64,000 nucleotides of DNA from Paenibacillus aestuarii. Its GTDB lineage: Bacteria; Bacillota; Bacilli; Paenibacillales; NBRC-103111. The notes beneath the pieces were generated by a model. That model made no database searches. It saw nothing but the letters and a program-made list of their open reading frames with translations, and was not told the origin of the DNA. Positions within the stretch are counted from its first letter, which is position 1. Each line of letters begins with the position of its first letter. The stretch lies in assembly GCF_027789125.1 (NCBI RefSeq), contig NZ_JAQFVF010000061.1, forward strand, positions 62,001 to 126,000, written 5' to 3'. Of the stretch, positions 15,334-23,953 are shown piece after piece. A program made the position numbers and the translations under genes.

Positions 15334-15507
15334 CGATTGGTGACCTCCCTTTCAGTTGAGATTAGAATAGACTTGCTTTATTATTCGACATTAGGGGGAT
15401 TTTTCCTTTTTAATGTTATTAGCGAACTTTTGTTCCGAAACTTTTGTATGTGATACACTTAAACTTCGAAGTTTACGCGGGGGCGTACGCGTAGACGGAC
15501 AGGAATC

Positions 15508-15593
15508 GCGTAGTGGTGCTGGTTCTCGGTGTTTTCAATAGCGCTAAAACGGACTAACCGTTTGGAATAGACATAGTTTTGATCGTGCAAACG
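15508..15593 (+). repeat. Noncoding repeat copy B
   Basis: Related to copy A at 14164. This copy holds a perfect 8-bp inverted repeat, ACCGTTTG and CAAACGGT, and a nested AAACGG-ACTAA-CCGTTT hairpin. It precedes the 112-residue membrane-protein gene, as copy A precedes DUF6338. Confidence 0.55.
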
Positions 15594-15689
15594 GTATTCA
15601 GCGTTGCTTTGATTCGACAAAATCACTTCCCAAAATAGGAATAATATACTATTCTACTTGTACACCAACATCAAAGGGGAGTAACATAA

Positions 15690-16028
15690 ATGAGTGATGA
15701 GCAGCAGTTTGAGTTATTTCAAAGAAAAGATCAAATTGGCCCAGACAAGGAATATATTATATTACCTAAAGGTTTCATGGTCAGGTCTATAATTTGGCGG
15801 TTAGTAAGGGCAATTGTTTATTTGTTTGTTTTCTCTGGAATAGGTAGTAGTTACGATAACAATAGGGATTCTCATTGGATGATTCCAGCTGTAATAGGAT
15901 TAGTTGTCGCACATTTTATATTGAATTTAATCTGGAAGGGATTCATTTTTAATTGGATATATAAGGTATCGTACTCGAAGGAAACCTACCAAACACTTCG
16001 CAAGTCCGGTGCAACAAGTGAAAAGTAA
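15690..16028 (+). CDS. Small membrane protein of the accessory region
   Basis: A 112-residue protein behind AAAGGGGAG. A polar start (QQFELFQRKDQIGPDKEY) is followed by two hydrophobic spans (about 38-52 and 68-90) and a polar C-terminus. No family is recognised. It is AT-rich like the DUF6338 gene and sits between noncoding repeats B and C. Confidence 0.55.
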   Translation: MSDEQQFELFQRKDQIGPDKEYIILPKGFMVRSIIWRLVRAIVYLFVFSGIGSSYDNNRDSHWMIPAVIGLVVAHFILNLIWKGFIFNWIYKVSYSKETYQTLRKSGATSEK

Positions 16029-16328
16029 GTTTGTTTAAACACTTGGATTAATTCATAGTTGCGATCGCTTGAGCCTATGATGATCGGGAAATACCGTCCT
16101 AAGTAGAATAAACAATTTATGTGAAAGTGAAAAGGACTTTTTCGATACTTATTAGGCTGGAATTGAAATGATTCCGGTCTTTTTTTCGTTGTGTGGACGG
16201 CAGTTTTCTGTGTCCGTCCGCAATAGCGATAAAAATATCTATGAACGCTCAGAGAAACAGAGAAAATGGTATTTAAGAGGCGGCGTATAATAAACACCCC
16301 TCTTAAATTGCTACTCGGGTTTGAAAGG
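16029..16328. other. Gene-free stretch with a third, partial noncoding repeat
   Basis: 16044-16073 (TTGGATTAATTCATAGTTGC and following) matches the end of repeats A and B at about 20 of 30 positions. The rest shows no gene. A run GTCTTTTTTTCG near 16178 may end a transcript. Confidence 0.35.
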
Positions 16329-16484
16329 CTAACCCTGCAAATATTCGAACATGTAACGCGTCTCAGCGCATTTTATACATACAATAATAAGAGTCCAGTC
16401 CCGTAAGGAATCACGGCGATGCGCGATTACTTTGTGGTCTGTCTCCATACAGCATTTACAGCAATCTGCTTTTCGGATTTGCAT
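16329..16484 (-). CDS. Small zinc-ribbon-like protein, 51 aa
   Basis: ATG 16484 follows a perfect GGAGGTGA. The product MQIRKADCCKCCMETDHKVI continues to WTLIIVCIKCAETRYMFEYL. The CCKCC and CIKC pairs make a likely zinc site. No family is recognised. It stands alone on the minus strand in the accessory region. Confidence 0.6.
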   Translation of the reverse strand: MQIRKADCCKCCMETDHKVIAHRRDSLRDWTLIIVCIKCAETRYMFEYLQG

Positions 16485-16780
16485 ATCGTTCACCTCCTAT
16501 ATATAAAATCAGAGTTCACATTAAATACTTTTACATGGCCCCAAAAAATTAGCAATGCTGATATGACGCGAACCCGCGCGGATACTTGATCAAAGGGTTT
16601 CATCGCGAAAATCGTTTCAAAAACCTTCGTATATGATGCGATTGTGAAACGGGTAAAATTTGAAGCTAAATAACCGGTTTGTAGTTTTAAAAACCGTTTC
16701 AAAATCATTGTTGCATAAACGCACACAATGTTTCCTTGGTGTGGTAATATCTCCTTAAATCTGATGAGGAGGGTTGCGTT
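16485..16780. other. Gene-free stretch with CGTTTCA repeats
   Basis: CGTTTCAAAA occurs at about 16612 and 16697, with an inverted TGAAACG near 16645, in an AT-rich region before the 16781 gene. These may be operator sites; no gene was found. Confidence 0.3.
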
Positions 16781-17191
16781 ATGATCGTTGAACAAGGTTT
16801 GCAGTTACTTGAATTTCTTAAAGGTGTACCTGGGTTCGTACCTTACAAAACGAAATTAAAGGACACCAGTAAAGATTGGTATACATTAAGGTCAGGTCGC
16901 GGAGTTGTTTGGGGAGGAAAGAAATGGGGAGTCATGCATCTAGAAAAATCAAGACTGTTTTTTGCTATAGATTATCCACATGGGGCTTTTAACAGTGAGG
17001 AAATAAGAAATCGATTAGATTTACCGCTTAGAGATAAATTTACCGATCAATCAGGCCTTAGGTTTGGAACAGGTCCAAATTTTGAAACAGTTCAAATAGC
17101 GCTTTATCCAGAACTATTAAACTCATATAACGTGACAAATAAAAAATTCACTGATTTTCTCGTTGAAGTGTTTCGAAAATCATCTCGTTAG
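16781..17191 (+). CDS. Hypothetical accessory protein
   Basis: A 136-residue protein with GAGGAGGG upstream. It is strand-rich in the middle (YTLRSGRGVVWGGKKWGVMH, SRLFFAIDYPHGAF) with a C-terminal helix. No family is recognised; the fold resembles small stand-alone defence or immunity proteins only in size. It precedes the resolvase promoter. Confidence 0.5.
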   Translation: MIVEQGLQLLEFLKGVPGFVPYKTKLKDTSKDWYTLRSGRGVVWGGKKWGVMHLEKSRLFFAIDYPHGAFNSEEIRNRLDLPLRDKFTDQSGLRFGTGPNFETVQIALYPELLNSYNVTNKKFTDFLVEVFRKSSR

Positions 17192-17291
17192 ATGCGTTCG
17201 CAAAGGTATGATTTTAAGACGACGCGAAAAGTAATACTATTTCCGTCCGTAAACGCACTTAAAATTATTTACGAACGTTCGCGTTATTTCG

Positions 17292-17320
17292 TTGACCTTT
17301 ACGAACTAATTGGGTATAAT
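17292..17320 (+). promoter_or_regulatory. Promoter of the resolvase gene
   Basis: TTGACC (17292-17297) and TATAAT (17315-17320) with a 17-base spacer, a near-consensus vegetative promoter 38 bases before the resolvase start. Confidence 0.8.
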
Positions 17321-17357
17321 TGGGTCATAAGGGATCAACGAAAGGGCGGCGGTCAAT

Positions 17358-17999
17358 ATGAAAAGCGCGAAGATCGGTTACGTAAGGGTATCGAGCTTAT
17401 CACAGAATGAGGAACGGCAGCTCGTTAAAATGCGCGAGCTTGGAATCGATGACCGATTCATTTTCGTTGATAAGCAAAGCGGCAAAGATTTCGATCGGCC
17501 GCAGTACCAGGCGATGAAATCAGTTATTCGCGAAGGTGACCTGATTTACATTGACGCGCTGGATCGTCTTGGCCGGGACTATGACGGCATTATCCGCGAA
17601 TGGAAGTACATCACGCGCGAGCTAAACGCCGATATCGTCATTCTTGAGAACGAGTCGCTATTCGATAGCCGTAAGTTCAAAGCAATGGGTGATATGGGTA
17701 AGTTGATGGAGGATCAATTCCTTAGCTTACTATCGTACGTAGCGGAGCAGGAGCGTAAGAAGATTAAACAGCGGCAGGCCGAAGGTATTGCGGTAGCTAA
17801 AGAGCAAGGTAAGCACCTGGGACGTCCGCAAATGAACCTGTCAGCGTTGACTAAGGATAAGCTGGCGGTATTCGATGCTATGTATCCGCAATGGAAGTCA
17901 GAAGCGATCACAGCCGTCGAGTTCATGCGCAGGCTTGACGTTAAGAAGACGACGTTCTACAAGATCGTTAAGGAGTACGAGGATAGCCGCGTAATTTAA
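17358..17999 (+). CDS. Serine recombinase, Tn3-type resolvase/invertase
   Basis: 213 residues. The catalytic domain starts AKIGYVRVSSLSQNEERQ with nucleophile S12. YIDALDRLGRDYDGI holds the conserved DRLGR, and QFLSLLSYVAEQERKKIKQR is the long dimer helix. A C-terminal HTH (about 175-205) ends it. Small serine recombinases resolve or invert DNA at paired sites. Here it may resolve multimers of the element or move the accessory module. A terminator follows. Confidence 0.9.
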   Translation: MKSAKIGYVRVSSLSQNEERQLVKMRELGIDDRFIFVDKQSGKDFDRPQYQAMKSVIREGDLIYIDALDRLGRDYDGIIREWKYITRELNADIVILENESLFDSRKFKAMGDMGKLMEDQFLSLLSYVAEQERKKIKQRQAEGIAVAKEQGKHLGRPQMNLSALTKDKLAVFDAMYPQWKSEAITAVEFMRRLDVKKTTFYKIVKEYEDSRVI

Positions 18000-18023
18000 G
18001 CGGGACTATAGCGATACATTTTG

Positions 18024-18052
18024 GCCGGCCCGATTGGGACCGGTCTTTTTGC
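18024..18052 (+). terminator. Terminator after the resolvase
   Basis: GGCCGGCCC and GGG-A-CCGGTC pair around GATT with one bulged A, followed by TTTTTG. Confidence 0.7.
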
Positions 18053-18378
18053 GTTGCGCTGCGATCGGTAAAGGCCCCAGGGTACCGCTACCGTATGCGA
18101 AAGAATTGCGGCATCGCTCCGAGCACGCCGGCCCGATTTCTCGCGCTCGATTGCACAACTTCGGCAACTTCGGAGGGTCCCGCCCGTGTGCAAGAAATGG
18201 TCCCGCTTCTATATCGCGTAGACCGTTAGACTTTGCGTAAACATCCGGATAACCTCTCAGGACTTTCAAACGGTAGGGGGTACGCCACTCCCTCGCTACC
18301 ATTTCGATTTTGAAAATGTGGCTAGCCGCTCAAAAAATTTTAAAAATTTGCGGAGATCCCGCGGAAGGTGGAAATGAA
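18053..18378. other. GC-rich gene-free stretch
   Basis: No gene is supported. GGTAGGGGGTACGCCACTCC near 18272 continues to CTCGCTACC and can form a long imperfect hairpin. Similar GC-rich blocks precede terminase genes in some Firmicute phages, so this may be a remnant packaging region; that is a guess. Confidence 0.35.
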
Positions 18379-18834
18379 ATGACAAACGCAATTTTAGAGC
18401 AACGATTAGACGGAATTAATGAGGCAGACGTAGCCGCAGATTTTTACGCAATTTCACATAGAGGTACGGCAATTGCCGAGATTATGCGGGAGTTTTACGA
18501 GCTTACTCCGACCGTAGCGAAGGCGCTAATCGTTCGCCATGCCGATACATATACGCGCAAACTGGCAGTAGTGGCGCAGGAATCCATTAACACGCGGTAT
18601 CGCTCGGACATCGGGCGGATGTATGGCGGACTTGTTGATCGCATCATCCTATCGAATCAGGCGCGGATAAATCAGTTCGCGCTGTTTATCAAGACCGGTA
18701 ACGTAGTTCATGAACGGGAGGGCGAGCGTCTTGACGAAGAGATGCGCCAATTGGTGAAAATTGCGCAGTCCATCAGTTTCGATTTACCCGAAGAGAAGAC
18801 GTTAGGACAGAGGATTCGAGACTTTTTCAAATGA
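18379..18834 (+). CDS. Hypothetical helical protein
   Basis: 151 residues, mostly helical (FYAISHRGTAIAEIMREFYE, TRYRSDIGRMYGGLVDRIIL), from ATG 18379 behind AAGGTGG. No family is recognised. Codon use resembles the replication genes of the element rather than its AT-rich accessory genes. Its place after the GC-rich hairpin is where a small terminase could be, but no HTH is evident. Confidence 0.55.
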   Translation: MTNAILEQRLDGINEADVAADFYAISHRGTAIAEIMREFYELTPTVAKALIVRHADTYTRKLAVVAQESINTRYRSDIGRMYGGLVDRIILSNQARINQFALFIKTGNVVHEREGERLDEEMRQLVKIAQSISFDLPEEKTLGQRIRDFFK

Positions 18835-18955
18835 TTCTACTAAACATTAATGTTGAACAAAAATTAATTACGAATAATGGTGAATATTTACATAGAGGCA
18901 AAGATACAAGGGGATACCTAATACATGTTGAATTTACTTCGGGAGGTAAAAGGCA

Positions 18956-19960
18956 TTGGAATCGGCTCATAACATTAGATTAACTGCAGCAGAAATCGGA
19001 AACCTTTGGAATCAGTATTTAACTGACAGTTTGGCAATATGTGTCCTTAAATACTATGTGAACAAAGTTGAAGATGCAGAAATTCGCCCTGTTATCGAAT
19101 ACGCTTTGGGTTTATCAGAACAGCATGTTCAAAGAATTACTGAAATCTTTAAAAGTGAAAACTACCCTATTCCTCAAGGCTTTACAGATGACGATGTGAA
19201 CCTAGATGCCCCACGCTTGTTTACGGATACATTCTACCTCATTTATCTCCAGAATATGTCTAGAATTGGGTTGATTGGGTACAGTTTAGCTTTACCTTTA
19301 ATGGTACGATCAGACGTTTGTGATTTTTACAATGAATGTCTTTCTTCATCTACTCAGCTAACAGAAAAAGTAAAAAACGTTATCCTATCCAAAGGAATAT
19401 TTACGAGACCACCCTACATTCCTGTACCAGAAATGGTTTATTTTGTAAATAAGCAGAGCTTTCTGACAGGTTGGTTTGGAGATCGTAGACCACTAGAAGC
19501 GATGGAAATAACTCAACTTTTCTTAAGCATACTTACAAATGTGTTTGGTAAGGCATTGGTAATGGGTTATAGTCAAGTGGCAAAATCAAAAGAAGTTCGT
19601 GAGTATATGATTAGGGGGAAAAACATTGCTGATAAACATGTTGAAGTTTTTACTGGACTCTTTCGTGAAAATGACCTTTCTTTACCCCAAACTTGGGATT
19701 CAGAAGTCATGGATTCCACGGTTCCACCATTTTCAGATAAACTCATGATGTTCCATACAAGGGTTTTGAGTATGGCTGGAGTAGGCAATTACGGAACTGG
19801 TATAGCTACAGCCGTGAGACATGATATAGCAGCACAGTACATTCGTCTAGCGGCAGAGTTTGCACATTATGGTGAGGATGGGATAAACATCATGATTGAT
19901 AACGGCTGGATGGAAGAACCACCACATGCAGCTAATCGTAAGACTCTGACAAATGTTTAG
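18956..19960 (+). CDS. DUF3231 family protein
   Basis: 334 residues from TTG 18956 behind GGGAGGT. It has the DUF3231 pattern: two repeats of a four-helix unit, each with an LTAAEIGNLWNQYL or EAMEITQLFLSILT-like opening and an HVQRITEIF or KHVEVFTGLF helix carrying His/Glu residues. Members are found in Bacilli, often several copies per genome, with a ferritin-like appearance but no proven role. It is AT-rich compared with its neighbours and is probably accessory. Confidence 0.8.
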   Translation: MESAHNIRLTAAEIGNLWNQYLTDSLAICVLKYYVNKVEDAEIRPVIEYALGLSEQHVQRITEIFKSENYPIPQGFTDDDVNLDAPRLFTDTFYLIYLQNMSRIGLIGYSLALPLMVRSDVCDFYNECLSSSTQLTEKVKNVILSKGIFTRPPYIPVPEMVYFVNKQSFLTGWFGDRRPLEAMEITQLFLSILTNVFGKALVMGYSQVAKSKEVREYMIRGKNIADKHVEVFTGLFRENDLSLPQTWDSEVMDSTVPPFSDKLMMFHTRVLSMAGVGNYGTGIATAVRHDIAAQYIRLAAEFAHYGEDGINIMIDNGWMEEPPHAANRKTLTNV

Positions 19961-20091
19961 ACTAGCTAGGTTATAAAATGATTTGGCGGTCCACCAACGA
20001 ATTTGAACCGTCTATTATTTTACACAAGCCCCTTTTCCGGCTTTTCTGATAACGTTAGTTAAACGAAGTGTTTTTCAAATAATATTCGCTA

Positions 20092-20124
20092 AGCCCTACG
20101 GTTATTGCCGTGGGGCTATTTTAT
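20092..20124 (+). terminator. Strong hairpin before the tape-measure gene
   Basis: AGCCCTACGG pairs with CCGTGGGGCT around TTATTG (ten pairs, one G-T), followed by ATTTTAT. In phages such a hairpin commonly ends the upstream tail-chaperone gene. Here that gene is absent. Confidence 0.7.
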
Positions 20125-20146
20125 ATGCAAAGAAAAGGGGATAGAT

Positions 20147-22882
20147 ATGGAAAGAGAAGCAATATTACGGCTAAAACTAACCGCGCAGAATGAAGCTAAC
20201 CCAGCATTTGAATCGGCTGCGCAAGCGATGCGCGACCTTAACGGACCGGCTGAAACCGCGTCAAAGGCATTTAACGAAGCAGCTAGCGGACTACGCGGGT
20301 TTACCGATTCGCTAAAGAGCGCTTCAACAACAATTAACGATACAGGTAAATCGTTTGAGGCCGTTACGCAGGCTTCCGGCGGTTTAACAAAAGCGTTAGA
20401 GGGCGATCAGAAAGCGGTTGGAGAGGTAACGCAGTCGCTTAGCGGATTTGATCGCGCGCTTAATGAGACGGCACAAACGATGCGTGGCGTAGGGGAAGCG
20501 TCCCAGGCTTTTAATAAAGCGAGTGGTAACGCCAATACGTTGAAAGAGTCGGTCGATAAGGGCGGCTTGCTCATCGGCATGCAAATGCTCGGTCAGAGCA
20601 TGGAAGGCGTAGGCGAGACCGGTGCGCATATGTTTGAGGACGCGATTAAGTCGGCAGCTGAATTTGAGGCGAACATTTCCCGGATTCATGCGGTCTTAAT
20701 GAACCGTGAACCAAACGCCAATATGGAAGAGATGTCGCAGACGGCGCTTAGACTCGGTTCTAACTCAAAATTCTCCGCGAATGAAATCGCGCAAGGCCTT
20801 TATGACTTGGCACGCCAAGGCTTGTCATCTACGCAAATTCTCGGCGATGGTGTAAATGGCGCGATCGAGGTTGTAAATAATCTCGCGCAATCAACTGATA
20901 CGGATATGAGTGAAACGGCCAAAGTCATCACCGACGTAATGCACGAATTTTCCATGTCCGGCGATCAATTGGCGAAGGTAGGCGATATGATCTCCGGAAC
21001 TATGCATACGTCATCTATCTCAATGAATGACTTCTACTACTCATTGAGGCAAGTCGGACCGGTCGCGTCAAATATGCATCAATCGATTGAGGACGTTTCG
21101 ACGGTTATAGCTGAACTTGCACAGCATGGTATTTCCGGAAGTAGTGCAGGCACCGCCTTGAAAAACATGCTTCTCGGACTCGAACCACGGACAGAGAAAG
21201 CTGCGGCTCTTATGAAGGACCTGGGGATTTCCGCGAAAAATGGGGCTGCCGATTCGTTCTATCAGTTGAACGGTAATCTTAAGCCATTGCCAGATATTAT
21301 CGGGGTGCTTCACGATAAATTCGGCGATCTAAATGACTCGCAGAAGCAAGCGGCCTTAAGCGCGACATTCACTAAATACGGATTAGCCGGTCTCAATACG
21401 ATCGTCGGAGAAGGCAAGGATAAATTCCAAGAGCTTAAGAAAACGCTCATGGAAGAAAAGTCCGCTGATATCGCGCGAGAAAAGATGAACAACCTTCAGG
21501 GCGATATGTGGAAACTGAACGCGTCAGTGGAAACCGCTAAGAAATCATTTGGTGACACATTGGCGCCGGCGATGCGAAGCGTAGCGCAAGCTGCGCAGGG
21601 GGCTGTAAACTGGTTTGCGGAACTCTCGCCGGCTACGAAACAAGCCATTATGGTAGTCGGCGGGATTGCCTCGGCCATGTTCGTTGTTGGCGGATCGATT
21701 CTCAGCGTAGTTTCGACGCTCGGATTTTTGAAAATGGGGATGCAGGGTCTCATGGGAACTAGCGCAACCCTGACAGGTTTACTTTCACCCATCGGGCTCG
21801 TCATCGCAGCAGTCGCAGTCCTCGGCCTTGCCGTGTACGAACTCATTAAGCATTGGGACGAAGTTAACGCGTGGATGCGTCAACACATCGGCATTGACCT
21901 TCCGCAAATATGGACCGCGCTAAAGAGCACGGCGACCGCCGTCTTCAAAGCAATTAGCGACATATTTTCTGACGCGTGGAACGGGATTAAGAAGATTACG
22001 CAGGAAGTGTGGGATTATATCGGTCCTACGATTACCGACGGCCTCAAGGCAATCTCGGACTTTTGGGGCGAAGTATTTCCGCAGATGCGTGATATCGCTA
22101 AGGCTTTCTGGGACTTCTTAGAACCGATCGTCAGGATAACGTGGGAACTTATAAAAGGATACTTTTCAGTATCCCTTGGATTCATCAAGGGCGCTTGGAG
22201 TGATACTTGGAACGCGATAAAAGACTTGTTTAAGACGGCGTGGGACTTATTAGTGGATCTGATACGTATCGGGTGGGACGACATTACCGGCATATTTAAG
22301 ATTGCGCTCGACTTACTCAGTGGAAACTGGTCGAAAGCTTGGGAGGATATGAAAACACTCCTATCAAATTTGTTCGGAGATATCAACAAACTGTTCGGCG
22401 ATTTCGTTACGAACTCGTTCAATTTCGGTAAGGATATGGTAATGGCGGTGGCTCGAGGTATCGAAGGCGCCATAGATGCCGCAATATCGGCCGCTAGGAA
22501 AGTTGTTTCCGCGATTACATCGATATTCTCGTCAGCACCGACGTCGCCGAGCATTAGCAGCGGAAACGCGATCTCGCAAGCTGCGGCGGCAGTTCCTCAA
22601 TTCGCAGAAGGCGGTAAAGTTACGAAACCGACTCTCGCAATGGTCGGCGAAGGCGGTGAGCCTGAGTACATCCTGCCGGAGAGTAAGCTGCGTGGTCAAG
22701 ACGGTTATACGCTCGGATTAAACGGTGTTTCTATGCCAGGCGGAGCGAGCGGTGTGCGTACGGGACAGACTGTGATTAACGGTGGTATTAACATTACGGT
22801 TAGTGGCGCAGGTAAGGACGGCAAACAAATTGGTAGTGACATCATGTCGATGTTAAGACGCGAGTTTAAGTTCGCGCTGTAA
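20147..22882 (+). CDS. Phage tail tape-measure protein (TP901 type)
   Basis: 911 residues, apparently full length, from ATG 20147 behind AGAAAAGGGG. The N-terminus is coiled (about 1-150). The TP901 core follows (AHMFEDAIKSAAEFEANISR to HGISGSSAGTALKNMLLGLE, about 175-360). A hydrophobic block (about 505-570) is followed by tryptophan-rich repeats (WDYIGPTI, WDFLEPIV, WDLLVDLI). The usual C-terminus FAEGGKVTKPTLAMVGEGGE is present. Tape-measure proteins set the length of long tails. No other tail, head or lysis gene is recognised in the element, which is very unusual. Confidence 0.92.
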   Translation: MEREAILRLKLTAQNEANPAFESAAQAMRDLNGPAETASKAFNEAASGLRGFTDSLKSASTTINDTGKSFEAVTQASGGLTKALEGDQKAVGEVTQSLSGFDRALNETAQTMRGVGEASQAFNKASGNANTLKESVDKGGLLIGMQMLGQSMEGVGETGAHMFEDAIKSAAEFEANISRIHAVLMNREPNANMEEMSQTALRLGSNSKFSANEIAQGLYDLARQGLSSTQILGDGVNGAIEVVNNLAQSTDTDMSETAKVITDVMHEFSMSGDQLAKVGDMISGTMHTSSISMNDFYYSLRQVGPVASNMHQSIEDVSTVIAELAQHGISGSSAGTALKNMLLGLEPRTEKAAALMKDLGISAKNGAADSFYQLNGNLKPLPDIIGVLHDKFGDLNDSQKQAALSATFTKYGLAGLNTIVGEGKDKFQELKKTLMEEKSADIAREKMNNLQGDMWKLNASVETAKKSFGDTLAPAMRSVAQAAQGAVNWFAELSPATKQAIMVVGGIASAMFVVGGSILSVVSTLGFLKMGMQGLMGTSATLTGLLSPIGLVIAAVAVLGLAVYELIKHWDEVNAWMRQHIGIDLPQIWTALKSTATAVFKAISDIFSDAWNGIKKITQEVWDYIGPTITDGLKAISDFWGEVFPQMRDIAKAFWDFLEPIVRITWELIKGYFSVSLGFIKGAWSDTWNAIKDLFKTAWDLLVDLIRIGWDDITGIFKIALDLLSGNWSKAWEDMKTLLSNLFGDINKLFGDFVTNSFNFGKDMVMAVARGIEGAIDAAISAARKVVSAITSIFSSAPTSPSISSGNAISQAAAAVPQFAEGGKVTKPTLAMVGEGGEPEYILPESKLRGQDGYTLGLNGVSMPGGASGVRTGQTVINGGINITVSGAGKDGKQIGSDIMSMLRREFKFAL

Positions 22883-22892
22883 ACGAAAATAA

Positions 22893-22945
22893 AACGCCAC
22901 TCAAACGTCAGGATTACGGTCCTAACGAATGGGTGGCGCCTTTTA
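22893..22945. terminator. Terminator between convergent genes
   Basis: GCCACTC pairs with GGGTGGC around an inner AACGTCAGGA/TCCTAACG stem, with A and T tracts outside. Confidence 0.75.
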
Positions 22946-22949
22946 TCGA

Positions 22950-23507
22950 TCAATAGGCAACGTCAACTTGAAACCTTACTGTCGCATAATTACTTAGATC
23001 ATCACTGGTTGCGAAATCCGCTGTCTTAATATCGCCCTGCTTTAGGTCAAAAAGAGATGCGCCAGCTGTTCCTAATCTTTTACCCGATTCGTCGTAAAAG
23101 GCAGCGGTTAAATGAATTGATTTATAGTCCTTTGAATCTGTGTTTTTCACGTCACCGGCTATTCTCCATATTCCAATGTCATCTTTTTTAACTGTGAAGT
23201 CATCAATAGCAAATACCCCTGCCTTATTAGAGGAAACATTAGATGACGGCCCGCTGTTCCCCGAAGGACCCGACGTAATTGTAATCGTCCGCGCATCCCC
23301 GTCCCACTTAACGTTAGCTCCCAACATTTCCGATACTACGCGAAGAGGTACGTAACTCGATCCGTCAATGATTTGAACATCAGCGGAAGTTTGCTTGCCG
23401 TTAATGAATAATTTAATATCAGAGGCTGCGTACACACCGATTGAGAACGCTGCGGCTACTATTGCGGTGATGCCTGTTGCGATTAAAACTTTCTTCTTCA
23501 AATTCAT
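22950..23507 (-). CDS. Secreted stalk-domain protein (copper amine oxidase N-terminal-like) with FxLYD-like domain
   Basis: 185 residues with a signal peptide (about 1-28, KKKVLIATGITAIVAAAFSI). Then comes the stalk domain typical of Paenibacillaceae: IKLFINGKQTSADVQI, YVPLRVVSEMLGANVKWDG and TITITSG. A Ser/Gly linker follows, then an FxLYD-like domain with WRIAGDVKNTDSKDYKSI. It probably sits at the cell surface. A non-phage gene at the right end of the element suggests a host-altering accessory gene. Confidence 0.8.
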   Translation of the reverse strand: MNLKKKVLIATGITAIVAAAFSIGVYAASDIKLFINGKQTSADVQIIDGSSYVPLRVVSEMLGANVKWDGDARTITITSGPSGNSGPSSNVSSNKAGVFAIDDFTVKKDDIGIWRIAGDVKNTDSKDYKSIHLTAAFYDESGKRLGTAGASLFDLKQGDIKTADFATSDDLSNYATVRFQVDVAY

Positions 23508-23828
23508 GGCGCACTCTCCTAAAATATGGATTTACTACTACGTTCAGTTTCGACGTATTTTCATATTATTCCTTTATGCGTTTCCAATTTTCTATATGCG
23601 ATAAATTTTCGAGCGAGTCGAATTAGTAATAAGACACTCTCTAACCCGCGCGATCCTTCTATTTTATAGAAGTTGCGTAATTTCATGCGTTTGGGTACAA
23701 TTGAGTCAACGTGAATAACCGTCAGGATTCGCAGCAATCCACAACATATCGTTACAATCCGCAATCCCTAACCGAGTGAACAAACGTTGACCTACCGCGG
23801 TTTTTAGCCTAACGTTAGCCGGCCGCTT
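23508..23828. promoter_or_regulatory. Right-end gene-free stretch with integrase arm-type repeats
   Basis: It holds GGATTGCGGATTGTAACGAT (minus strand, 23748-23767), GTTGACCTA (23786-23794) and GCCTAACGTTAGCCG (23807-23821), all matched at the left end. A further ACGTTGAC lies on the minus strand near 23703. No gene is visible. Confidence 0.6.
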
Positions 23829-23932
23829 CTTCACCATCAACAACCCGAACGCCGTAGCTTCCTGCGGATGCGGTCAGTCGTTCCGTACAAAGGAAGAGGA
23901 TGCGGTTTTGGCGCAGCCTTGTGAGGATTAAG
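23829..23932 (+). repeat. Right attachment repeat (attR side), 104 bp
   Basis: Identical to 3578-3681. It encodes the last 34 codons of HesB in frame but without a start, so it is not itself a gene. Confidence 0.95.
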
Positions 23933-23953
23933 GTTTGGAAGCTTGTTAAATAT

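Larger units (their letters stand above)
3578..23932. mobile_element. Integrated element of 20,251 bp in the 3' end of the HesB gene (phage-satellite-like or reduced prophage)
   Basis: Bounded by an identical 104-bp direct repeat (3578-3681 and 23829-23932) made of the HesB 3' end. A tyrosine integrase sits immediately inside the left end and shared arm-type repeats lie at both ends. The HesB terminator lies outside the right repeat, which shows the gene and its terminator were once adjacent. Inside are a divergent repressor switch, an AEP-type primase, a DNA ligase, a terminase-small-like HTH protein, a resolvase and one tape-measure protein. No large terminase, portal, capsid, tail tube, lysis or conjugation genes were recognised. 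That fits a satellite or a decayed prophage better than a full phage or ICE. Confidence 0.92.

Noticed and set aside
22015..22554. 179-codon frame antisense to the tape-measure gene
   Set aside because: Low-complexity shadow of the tape-measure repeats without a ribosome site.
3682..23828. Integrative conjugative element
   Set aside because: No relaxase, coupling protein or type IV secretion gene was recognised, and the tape-measure and terminase-small-like genes point to phage biology.
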